From assembly GCF_000826065.2 (NCBI RefSeq), contig NZ_LN623539.1, positions 1 through 64,000 of the forward strand: 64,000 nucleotides of DNA. The letters run 5' to 3'. The stretch comes from Tessaracoccus massiliensis (lineage in GTDB: Bacteria > Actinomycetota > Actinomycetes > Propionibacteriales > Propionibacteriaceae). How positions within the stretch are numbered: the first letter of the stretch is position 1; each line of letters starts with the position of its first letter. The translations under genes were made by a program, and so were the position numbers. Positions 55,803 to 62,681 of the stretch are shown here, piece after piece. The notes under the pieces were generated by a model, which did not search any database, had not been told where the DNA came from, and worked only from the letters and a program-made list of their open reading frames with translations.

Positions 55803-55952
55803 CCCGATTCCGAGACCGCGGCCACGATCATGGACCTCATCGTGGAACTCACCCACGAGCTGGGCATCGCCACCATCGTCACCACGCACGACCCGCTGCT
55901 GATGGAGCGCGCCGATCGCGTCGTCCGCCTCCTCGACGGAGTCGTGGTCTAA
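55803..55952 (+). pseudogene. 3' remnant of an ABC transporter ATPase
   Basis: Fifty codons give the end of an ABC ATPase: DSETAATIMDLIVELTHELG, then IVTTHDPLLMERADRVVRLL with the switch histidine, then the usual end LLDGVVV before the TAA stop. The start, Walker A and signature are missing, and only 32 bases separate it from purF. This is the tail of a MacB/LolD-type ATPase left after deletion. It overlaps the modC stop codon by four bases tail-to-tail. Confidence 0.8.
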
Positions 55953-57004
55953 CCGGAGGGACGGAGGGCCACCTGGGTGGCCTTCAGCACCGCCACCACC
56001 CGGTCCCCCGGCGCGAGGCCGAGTTCGCGCACCGCGGCCGGGGTGAGGTCCGCCGCCAGCCGTTGACCGGCGACGGTGAGGGTGATGCGCTGCACGGGCC
56101 AGCGGTCCTCGATCAGCTCGACGACGGCGGGCAGCTCGTTGCGCGGCGAGCCATGCGGGGCCGCCCGGAAGATCGACACCGCGGTGGGTGGGAACACTGC
56201 GCGGGCCTCGCCGTCGGGCAGTTCCTCTTCAGCGATGCCGGAGACCGCCACGCCCTCGCCCAGCGCCAGCTCACCCCCGCGTGCCCGGCCGCGCAGCAGA
56301 TTGAGGCCGACGAACCCGGCCAGGAACGAGGTCTCCGGGCGTTGCACCAGCACGTCCACGGGGCCGTCGCCCACCACGGCGCCATCGGCCAGTTCGACGA
56401 CGCGGTCGGCCAGCGAGACCACGTCGAGGAAGTCGTGGGTCACCAGCACGGTGGTCATCCCCTGCAGCCTAGATCGCAGCAGTCGGCGCAGCTCCGGGGT
56501 GACGGTGGCGTCGAGGGCGGCGAAGGGCTCGTCGAGCAGCATCACCTCGGGATCCGTCGCCAGTGCGCGGGCCAACGCCACGCGCTGCGCCTGCCCGCCC
56601 GACAGGTGCTGCGGCCGGCGCTCCCCGTAGCCTTCGAGCCCCACCGCGGCCAGCTCCGCGGCCGCCCGGGCGCGCGCCTCGGTCCTGCCCATCCCGCGGG
56701 AGCGGAGCCCGTAGGCCACGTTGTCCAGGACGGTGAGATGCGGAAAGAGCAACGCGCGTTGCTCCAGGTGGCCGAAGGGGCGTTGGTGCATGGGCACGGC
56801 CCGCTTCGGTGAGGACAGTTCGCGCCCGCGGAGGCTGACGGTGCCGGTGTCGGGCAGCAGCCCGCCGGCGATGAGTTCGATGAGGCTGGACTTGCCCGCC
56901 CCGTTCGGCCCCACGACCGCGACCGTCCGGCCCTCGGGGATGCCGACGTCGAGGTCCAGGCCGCGGGCCGCCACCGTCGCGTCGATGCGCACCGCGTCAG
57001 CCAT
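55949..57004 (-). CDS. modC: Molybdate ABC transporter ATP-binding protein
   Basis: The product is 351 residues and energises molybdate import. Walker A is VVGPNGAGKSSLI near residue 31, the signature is PQHLSGGQAQRVALARAL near residue 131, and Walker B is PEVMLLDEPFAALD. The C-terminal TOBE domain (from about residue 265) binds oxyanion regulators. It is the last gene of modABC, overlapping modB by eight bases. Confidence 0.93.
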   Translation of the reverse strand: MADAVRIDATVAARGLDLDVGIPEGRTVAVVGPNGAGKSSLIELIAGGLLPDTGTVSLRGRELSSPKRAVPMHQRPFGHLEQRALLFPHLTVLDNVAYGLRSRGMGRTEARARAAAELAAVGLEGYGERRPQHLSGGQAQRVALARALATDPEVMLLDEPFAALDATVTPELRRLLRSRLQGMTTVLVTHDFLDVVSLADRVVELADGAVVGDGPVDVLVQRPETSFLAGFVGLNLLRGRARGGELALGEGVAVSGIAEEELPDGEARAVFPPTAVSIFRAAPHGSPRNELPAVVELIEDRWPVQRITLTVAGQRLAADLTPAAVRELGLAPGDRVVAVLKATQVALRPSG

Positions 57005-57770
57005 GGCTGCCCCTCAGCCGCTGGGAGAGGCCGACGATGACCGCGGCCACCGCGAGCAGCACGACGGCCAGGGCGAGGGCGAGGTCGGTGTCGGTCTCGC
57101 GGAGGAGGTAGATCTCGAGCGGCAGCGTGCGGGTGACGCCCTGCAGCGAGCCGGCGAAGGTGAGGGTGGCGCCGAACTCCCCCAGCGCGCGGGCGAACGC
57201 GAGGGCGGTGCCGCTGGCGACTGCCGGAGCGAGCACCGGCATGGTCACGGTGAGGAACGTGCGGGTGGGGCTGGCCCCGAGGTGGGCCGCGGCGCGCTCG
57301 TAGTCGCCCCCGGCGGTGCGGATGGCGCCCTCCAGCGAGACCACGAGGAACGGGAGCGCGACGAAGGTCTGCGCGACGACGACGGCCGCGGTGGTGAAGC
57401 CGATCTCGATGCCCACTACGGACAGGTGCTGGCCGAGGAGGCCGCGGCGGCCGAGCGTGGTCAGCAGGGCCAGGCCAGCGACGACCGGCGGCAGCACCAT
57501 GGGCACGGTCACGAGCGTGCGCACCCAGCCGGTCCACCGCCCCGTCGAGCGGGCCAGCACCAACGCCGTCGGCGTCCCGATGATGAGGACGAGGAGGGTG
57601 GAGACTACGCAGGTGGCGAGGCTGAGGCCGAGCGCGTCGAGCGCTCTCTCGGAGGTCAGGAGTTCAGGCAGGCGGGTCCAGGGAGCGCGGACGAGCAGCC
57701 CCAGGATGGGGACGGCCAGCAGCGCCAGCGCCACCCCGAACGGCACCCAGGCCCAGCGTGGGATGCTCAT
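56997..57770 (-). CDS. modB: Molybdate ABC transporter permease
   Basis: The product is 257 residues with about five to six membrane helices. The EAA-type coupling loop is DYERAAAHLGASPTRTFLTV near residue 155, and ARALGEFGATLTFAG is typical of ModB. ATG at 57770 overlaps the modA stop as ATGA. The frame upstream is shadow of modA. Confidence 0.93.
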   Translation of the reverse strand: MSIPRWAWVPFGVALALLAVPILGLLVRAPWTRLPELLTSERALDALGLSLATCVVSTLLVLIIGTPTALVLARSTGRWTGWVRTLVTVPMVLPPVVAGLALLTTLGRRGLLGQHLSVVGIEIGFTTAAVVVAQTFVALPFLVVSLEGAIRTAGGDYERAAAHLGASPTRTFLTVTMPVLAPAVASGTALAFARALGEFGATLTFAGSLQGVTRTLPLEIYLLRETDTDLALALAVVLLAVAAVIVGLSQRLRGSHG

Positions 57771-58522
57771 AGTGGCGGCCCGAACCCGAAGTGCTGGAGG
57801 TCGTCGACCCATTCGCCCACGAGGCTGTCCACGTACGCGCGGGCGGCCTCGGCGTGGGCGGCTCCCTTGACGACGGCGACCCAGTAGGTGTTGGGGTCAT
57901 CCTCGGCGCCCGGCACGTCCATGATCTCGACCGAGTCGGAGCTGGCGGCGTCGGTGGCGTAGACCAGGCCGGCGTCGGCCTCGCCGGAGGCGACCTTGCC
58001 CAGCACGTCGGTGACCTTGGTCTCCTCGGAGACGGGCTTGAGGGTGAGCTCGTTGGCGTCGGCGAACTTCTTGGTGGCCGCGCCACAGGGCACCTCTTCG
58101 GCGCAGATCACGAGCTTGACGCCGTCGAGCGAGTCGTCGAAGCCGGTCACGTTGCCGGGGTTGCCGGTGGGCACCACGAGCACGAGGTAGTTGGTGGCGA
58201 ACATCTGGGGTTCGCCGTCGATGAGGCCCTCTTCGACGGCGCGGTCCATGTTCTTCTTGTCCGCCGAGGCGAACACGTCTGCCGGTGCGCCGCCGGCGAT
58301 CTGGTCGACGAGGCCGGAGGAGCCGTCGAAGGAGTAGTTCGCGTTGGGCTCGATCTCGGGCAGGATCTGGTTGAGCGACGCGGCGGCGAACACGATGGGA
58401 TCGGCGCCGGCGGCCTGCGTCTCTGCGGGCGGGGCATCCGTGGCCCCTGTCTCGGCCGGGGTGGTCTGGCCGCAGGCTGCGAGCAGCAGCGCGGCCGCGG
58501 CGGTGGCGAGCAACTTACGCAC
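57767..58522 (-). CDS. modA: Molybdate-binding lipoprotein
   Basis: The product is 251 residues, the extracytoplasmic substrate-binding protein for molybdate. A lipoprotein signal ends in LLLAAC with the lipidated cysteine at residue 17. The oxyanion site begins at FAAASLNQILPE and includes SFDGSSGLVDQI and the late GLVYATDAAS. GTG at 58522 has GAAGGA eight bases upstream and gives a proper signal. It overlaps the regulator gene by eight bases, so they form one operon. Confidence 0.93.
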   Translation of the reverse strand: MRKLLATAAAALLLAACGQTTPAETGATDAPPAETQAAGADPIVFAAASLNQILPEIEPNANYSFDGSSGLVDQIAGGAPADVFASADKKNMDRAVEEGLIDGEPQMFATNYLVLVVPTGNPGNVTGFDDSLDGVKLVICAEEVPCGAATKKFADANELTLKPVSEETKVTDVLGKVASGEADAGLVYATDAASSDSVEIMDVPGAEDDPNTYWVAVVKGAAHAEAARAYVDSLVGEWVDDLQHFGFGPPL

Positions 58523-58925
58523 GTGCGGTCCTTCCTTCGATGGTGACATTGGTGGCCTTGATGACGGCGGTGGCCACGGAACCGGCCTTGAGGCCCAACT
58601 CCTCGACCGCCTCGGTGGAGATCAGCGACACGATGCGGTAGCGCCCGCACTGCATCTCCACCTGGCTCATGACGCGGTCCGAGACCACGCGGGTCACGAT
58701 GCCGGTGAGGTGGTTGCGGGCCGAGCGCACCCCGACCCCGGAATCGAGCGAATCCAGCGAGTCATCGGCCAGATCCTTCACGAGGGCGGCGAGGTCCTCC
58801 CCCGCGACGGCTTTCTTACCCTGCTCGTCGGTGGCGCGCAGTTTCCCGGAGTCGATCCAGCGACGAACGGTGTCATCGCTGACGCCGAGCAACGCGGCAG
58901 CCTCATTAATCCTCAAATGCGTCAT
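58515..58925 (-). CDS. HTH-TOBE molybdate-responsive regulator
   Basis: The product is 136 residues. The N-terminal MerR/excisionase-like helix-turn-helix reads RINEAAALLGVSDDTVRRWI near residue 4, followed by a linker and a C-terminal TOBE (Mop) domain of about 65 residues (RNHLTGIVTRVVSDRVMSQV, ATAVIKATNVTIE). The TOBE domain binds molybdate. With the HTH this is a short ModE-like sensor and probably controls modABC, which it heads. ATG at 58925 (MTHLRI) is preferred to one six codons earlier. Confidence 0.87.
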   Translation of the reverse strand: MTHLRINEAAALLGVSDDTVRRWIDSGKLRATDEQGKKAVAGEDLAALVKDLADDSLDSLDSGVGVRSARNHLTGIVTRVVSDRVMSQVEMQCGRYRIVSLISTEAVEELGLKAGSVATAVIKATNVTIEGRTARA

Positions 58926-59014
58926 AAAGTCACCATATCTCACCGCACTTACGGTTTAGCACATCGTTACGGGATTGATCCAAAGAAGTTGTTCATGGCC
59001 CTAGAATGTGGGCC

Positions 59015-59542
59015 ATGACCTATCCCGCCGCCGTGATCATCTGTTCCGACCGTGCCGCCGCCCAGGTGTATGAGGATCGGTCCGGGCCCATCGCAGCCAG
59101 CGCTTTGGAGACGGCCGGGTTCACCGTCGCCCATCGCGTGATCGTGCCTGACGACCCGGAGCAGATCCGGCAGGCCATCTGGGACGCCGTGGTCACGGCC
59201 GGGGCCCGCGTGGTCGTCACCAGCGGCGGCACCGGGGTCAGCCCCACCGATGTGACGGTCGAGGTGACCCGCGAGCTGATCACCTACGAGCTGCCGGGCC
59301 TCATGGAGGAGGTGCGGCGCCGGGGCAGCCAGATCCAGCCGCTGGCGCTGCTGAGCCGCGGGGTCGCCGGGGTGCTCGTCTTCGACGACGCCAAGCGCGC
59401 CCTCGTGATCAACGCCCCCGGTTCCCGGGGCGGGGTGCGTGACACCATGGCGGTGGTGGGCCCGCTGCTGACCCACATCGTCGAGCAGCTCGACGGCGCG
59501 GACCACGACATGACGCTGCCCGATTCCGCCCCGCACCCCTGA
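59015..59542 (+). CDS. moaB: Molybdenum cofactor biosynthesis protein MoaB/Mog
   Basis: The product is 175 residues of the MoaB/Mog fold, which adenylylates molybdopterin before metal insertion in most systems. The signature is VVTSGGTGVSPTDVTVEVTR near residue 70, followed by PLALLSRGVAGV and LVINAPGSRGGVRDTMAV. ATG at 59015 is chosen over an upstream in-frame start three codons earlier. It is divergent from the HTH-TOBE gene. Confidence 0.93.
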   Translation: MTYPAAVIICSDRAAAQVYEDRSGPIAASALETAGFTVAHRVIVPDDPEQIRQAIWDAVVTAGARVVVTSGGTGVSPTDVTVEVTRELITYELPGLMEEVRRRGSQIQPLALLSRGVAGVLVFDDAKRALVINAPGSRGGVRDTMAVVGPLLTHIVEQLDGADHDMTLPDSAPHP

Positions 59543-59643
59543 AAATCAGGAGGGGATGAGTTCCCCGTGTCGTCGATCTTCTGGTCCAAGCCATTGGAGA
59601 AGCGACGCGTCGATGGTGCGCAGCTTGGTGCCGGTGATCCCGA

Positions 59644-60114
59644 CTAGTTCGGGCGGGTCCAGTCGCCCGAGCGGCCGCCGCTCTTGGCGGTGATCTTCGC
59701 CGAGACGATCTCGGCGGAGCGGTCGACCCCCTTGACCATGTCGACGATCGCCAACGCCGCGACGGTCACGGACGTGAGCGCCTCCATCTCGACCCCGGTG
59801 CGGTCCGCGGTGCGGACGGTGGCGGTGATGTCCACCCCTTCGTCGGTGATCTCGAGGTCGACGACGCAGCCGTGGACGCCGATGATGTGGGCCAGGGGCA
59901 GCAGATCCGGGGTCTTCTTCGCGGCGGCGATGCCGGCGACACGGGCAACCGCGAGCACGTCGCCCTTGGGCACGGTGCCGCTGCGCAGCGTGTCGACGAC
60001 GTCCGGCGAGGTGCGCACTGTCGCCACGGCGGTGGCTGAGCGCACCGTCGGTTGTTTGGCGGTGACGTCGACCATGCGGGCCTGGCCCTGACCGTCGAGA
60101 TGGGTGAATTCCAT
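59644..60114 (-). CDS. moaC: Cyclic pyranopterin monophosphate synthase
   Basis: The product is 156 residues and makes cyclic pyranopterin monophosphate, an early molybdenum cofactor step after MoaA. Signatures are GKARMVDVT-like QARMVDVTAK at the start, KKTPDLLPLAHIIGVHG near residue 68, and GVEMEALTSVTVAALAIVDM near residue 111 with KGVDRS following. Length is normal. moaA is not in the window. It is read with moeA upstream. Confidence 0.96.
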   Translation of the reverse strand: MEFTHLDGQGQARMVDVTAKQPTVRSATAVATVRTSPDVVDTLRSGTVPKGDVLAVARVAGIAAAKKTPDLLPLAHIIGVHGCVVDLEITDEGVDITATVRTADRTGVEMEALTSVTVAALAIVDMVKGVDRSAEIVSAKITAKSGGRSGDWTRPN

Positions 60115-60157
60115 GGCGCGTAATCTACTCTTTCGCGAACTTCTGCGGCGGGTGCGG

Positions 60158-61399
60158 TCAGCGGGTCAGGAGTACTTCGACGGTCTCGCCGGGCCCGTCG
60201 AGTTCGGCCGGGACGACGGCGAGGCCGTCAGCCAGGTGCAGGGAGGCGATGAGGTGCGAGCCGGAGCCGAGCGCGTGCGACGGGGCGATTCCGCCGTCGA
60301 TCAGCCGCACCGGGATGTACTGGCGCCGGTTGGAGGATTTGCGCCACGTCTGGCCTACCGGCAGGAGGATCGAGTCTGGGTGGAGGCGTCCCTCGATACG
60401 ATCTCGCTCGTTCCTCGCGAGATCACTCGGGACGCCAGCGAAGGCGGCGAGGAGGGGGCGCAGGAACATCCAGGCCGAGACCCAGGCGCTGACCGGGTTG
60501 CCGGGTAGGCCGAGGAATGCGACGTCGCGGCCGTCCGGGGCGCGCAGCTTCCCGCTGGCCTGTGGCTTCCCTGGCTGCATGTTGACCTTCACAAAGTCGA
60601 TGTCGCCCTCGGTGACCTGGCGCACCACCTCGAACGCGCCGACGGAGACCCCGCCGGTGGTCACCACCACGTCGGCGGCCAGCGCCTCGTCGAGGGCGGC
60701 GCGGAACTCCTCGGGGTCGTCCCCGACGGCGCGGCGCAGGCTCACCTCTCCCCCGAACCGCTGCACCAGCCCGGCCAGGAGATACGAGTTGGAGTCTGGG
60801 ATCTGGCCGAAACCGAGCTCGGTGCCGGGGGCGACCAGTTCGTCGCCGGTGGCCAGCACGGCCACCCGGGGGCGGCGGCGCAACGGCACCGTGGCGTAGC
60901 CGATCGACGACGCGGCCCCGGTGGTTTCCGGGCCCCAGCGGGTGCCGGCGGCGAGCACGACGTCGCCCACCGCGACGTCCTCCCCGCGGCGGCGCACGTG
61001 ACGCCCCTCGGCGACCACCTCGCGCACCTCCACCTCCGCGGGCAGCGGCGCATCGCCCATCGGCTGATCCGTCTGCTCCACGGGCACCACTGAATCGGCC
61101 CCCTCTGGCATGGGGGCGCCGGTCATGATCCGCACGCACTCCCCCGCGCCGACCGTGGGCGCCGACGCGGCACCCGCCGGCACGTCGCCGACGACGCTCA
61201 GCCGCACGCCTTCGGCGAGGTCGGCGGCGCGCACCGCGAAGCCGTCCATCGCCGAGTTGTCGAACGGCGGCACCGCGAACCGGGCCGGGAGGTCCTCGGC
61301 CAACACCTGACCGGAGCCGCCTCCCACCGCCACCTCCTCGGCCGGGAGGGGGTGGGCCAACGCCACCACCCGGGCCAGGTAATCCTCAACGCTGATCAT
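60158..61399 (-). CDS. moeA: Molybdopterin molybdenumtransferase
   Basis: The product is 413 residues and inserts molybdenum into adenylylated molybdopterin. Domain order is typical: the N-terminal SVEDYLARVVALAHPLPAEE region, VPPFDNSAMDGFAVRAAD near residue 45, GAPMPEGADSVVPVEQT near residue 92, then the MoCF core with VAVLATGDELVAPG, IPDSNSYLLAGL, and TTGGVSVG, and VAFLGLPGNPVSAWVSAWMF. ATG at 61399 overlaps the moeB-like stop. Confidence 0.96.
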   Translation of the reverse strand: MISVEDYLARVVALAHPLPAEEVAVGGGSGQVLAEDLPARFAVPPFDNSAMDGFAVRAADLAEGVRLSVVGDVPAGAASAPTVGAGECVRIMTGAPMPEGADSVVPVEQTDQPMGDAPLPAEVEVREVVAEGRHVRRRGEDVAVGDVVLAAGTRWGPETTGAASSIGYATVPLRRRPRVAVLATGDELVAPGTELGFGQIPDSNSYLLAGLVQRFGGEVSLRRAVGDDPEEFRAALDEALAADVVVTTGGVSVGAFEVVRQVTEGDIDFVKVNMQPGKPQASGKLRAPDGRDVAFLGLPGNPVSAWVSAWMFLRPLLAAFAGVPSDLARNERDRIEGRLHPDSILLPVGQTWRKSSNRRQYIPVRLIDGGIAPSHALGSGSHLIASLHLADGLAVVPAELDGPGETVEVLLTR

Positions 61400-62136
61400 G
61401 ACAATGCCTTTCTGAGCGGGAGCACCGACCATCGGGCGCGGGCGGCGTCCAGCACCATGACCCTACCCACCAGCGGTTCGCCGAAACCGGCGAGCAGCTT
61501 GATCGCTTCCGTCGCCTGCAGGGCGCCGACCTGGCCCACCATGGCGCCGAGCACGCCGATCTCGGTGGCCACCGGGTAGTCCCCGGGAGCCGGTTCCTCC
61601 GGGATGAGGTCGCGTAGATACAGGGCGTCGCCATGGGCGCCTGGCACCCCGAACACCGAACACTGCCCCTGCATGCCCACCGCCGTGGCCCACACCACGC
61701 GGGCGCCGACGGCCTGGGCGGCGTCTGAGATGAGGAACTTGGCGCCGAAGGTGTCGCAGCAGTCCAGCACCAGGTCGTAGCCACCGAACAGGTCGACGGC
61801 GCGCTCATAGGTGAGGAACTCCGGCAGCACCCCGACGGTGACGTCCGGGTTGATCGCGCGCATCCGCTCCGCCGCGGATTCGGCCTTGTTGCGGCCCAGC
61901 TCTGTGTGCAGCACCTGGCGCTGCATGTTCTTCAGTTCGACGGTGTCGCCGTCGACCACGTCGATGCGCCCCACCCCGGCTGCGGCGAGGTAGGTGAGCG
62001 CCGGGGAGCCGAGCCCGCCGGCGCCGATGACCAGCACCTTCGAGGCCAGGAGCTGCCGCTGCCCCTCGACGCCTATGCCGACCACGTCGATGTTGCGGAC
62101 GTAGCGCTCGTGGTTGAGGTGCCCGGTCAGGGGCAT
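61396..62136 (-). CDS. MoeB/ThiF-like sulfur-carrier adenylyltransferase
   Basis: The product is 246 residues of the E1-like ThiF/MoeB family, which adenylylates the C-terminal glycine of MoaD or ThiS. The nucleotide loop is KVLVIGAGGLGSPALTYLAA near residue 33, with DVVDGDTVELKNMQRQVLHT and NKAESAAERM after it. The zinc-binding CxxC pairs of E. coli MoeB are absent: cysteines are only DCCD and QCSV. There is no rhodanese domain as in MoeZ. Its position between moaE and moeA supports a role with MoaD. ATG at 62136 is taken as the start. Confidence 0.85.
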   Translation of the reverse strand: MPLTGHLNHERYVRNIDVVGIGVEGQRQLLASKVLVIGAGGLGSPALTYLAAAGVGRIDVVDGDTVELKNMQRQVLHTELGRNKAESAAERMRAINPDVTVGVLPEFLTYERAVDLFGGYDLVLDCCDTFGAKFLISDAAQAVGARVVWATAVGMQGQCSVFGVPGAHGDALYLRDLIPEEPAPGDYPVATEIGVLGAMVGQVGALQATEAIKLLAGFGEPLVGRVMVLDAARARWSVLPLRKALS

Positions 62137-62543
62137 GCCGACCACTCGTGGGTGCCGTCGGCGAGGAACTGCTTCTTCCAGATCGGCAGACGTTCCTTCG
62201 CCGCGTCCACGAAGTCGGCGATGCAGGTGAACGCCTGCACGCGGTGCGAGGCGGCCACGGCGACGTAGAGGGCCACTCCCCCGATGTCGAGATGCCCGAC
62301 GCGGTGCTGGGCCACGATCGCATGGACCCCTTCGCGGTCCTCGAACTCCCGGATGACCTCGGCCATCACGTCGCCGGCGGACGGGTGGCCGCTGTACTCG
62401 ATGCCGGTGACCGACTTGCCGTGGTCATGGTTGCGCACCACACCGGCGAACGTCACGACGGCGCCTGCGCGGTCGTCGGAAACTGCTGCGAGCAGCGCAT
62501 CGGTGTCGACGTCCTCGGACGTCACTCCAGGAAAACGGGTCAT
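62127..62543 (-). CDS. moaE: Molybdopterin synthase catalytic subunit
   Basis: The product is 138 residues and, with MoaD, inserts the dithiolene sulfurs into precursor Z. Signatures are AGAVVTFAGVVRNHDHGKSV near residue 28, EYSGHPSAGDVMAEVI, and the C-terminal RVQAFTCIADFVDAAKERLPIWKKQ with the active-site lysines. Length is normal. moaD is not seen in the window. It overlaps the next gene by ten bases. Confidence 0.95.
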   Translation of the reverse strand: MTRFPGVTSEDVDTDALLAAVSDDRAGAVVTFAGVVRNHDHGKSVTGIEYSGHPSAGDVMAEVIREFEDREGVHAIVAQHRVGHLDIGGVALYVAVAASHRVQAFTCIADFVDAAKERLPIWKKQFLADGTHEWSACP

Positions 62544-62578
62544 ACTCACCACCTTAGATCCTGGCTCGGACCCTCACC

Positions 62579-62658
62579 GTGAGCAATTGGATAGGGTCAA
62601 CGATTCCGTAACAGCGTTTCACCGGCGTGTCGCGCGACGACCCCATCCAATTGCTCAC
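62579..62658. repeat. Long inverted repeat upstream of moaE / after narK
   Basis: GTGAGCAATTGGAT (62579-62592) and ATCCAATTGCTCAC (62645-62658) are arms that extend inward by A/GGGGTC to 20 bases with 19 of 20 paired, around a 40-base loop. It could be a terminator of narK, a regulator site upstream of moaE, or a small mobile element (MITE-like). There is no T-run next to it. Confidence 0.75.
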
Positions 62659-62681
62659 CGACGTGACCACCGCAAGCGACA

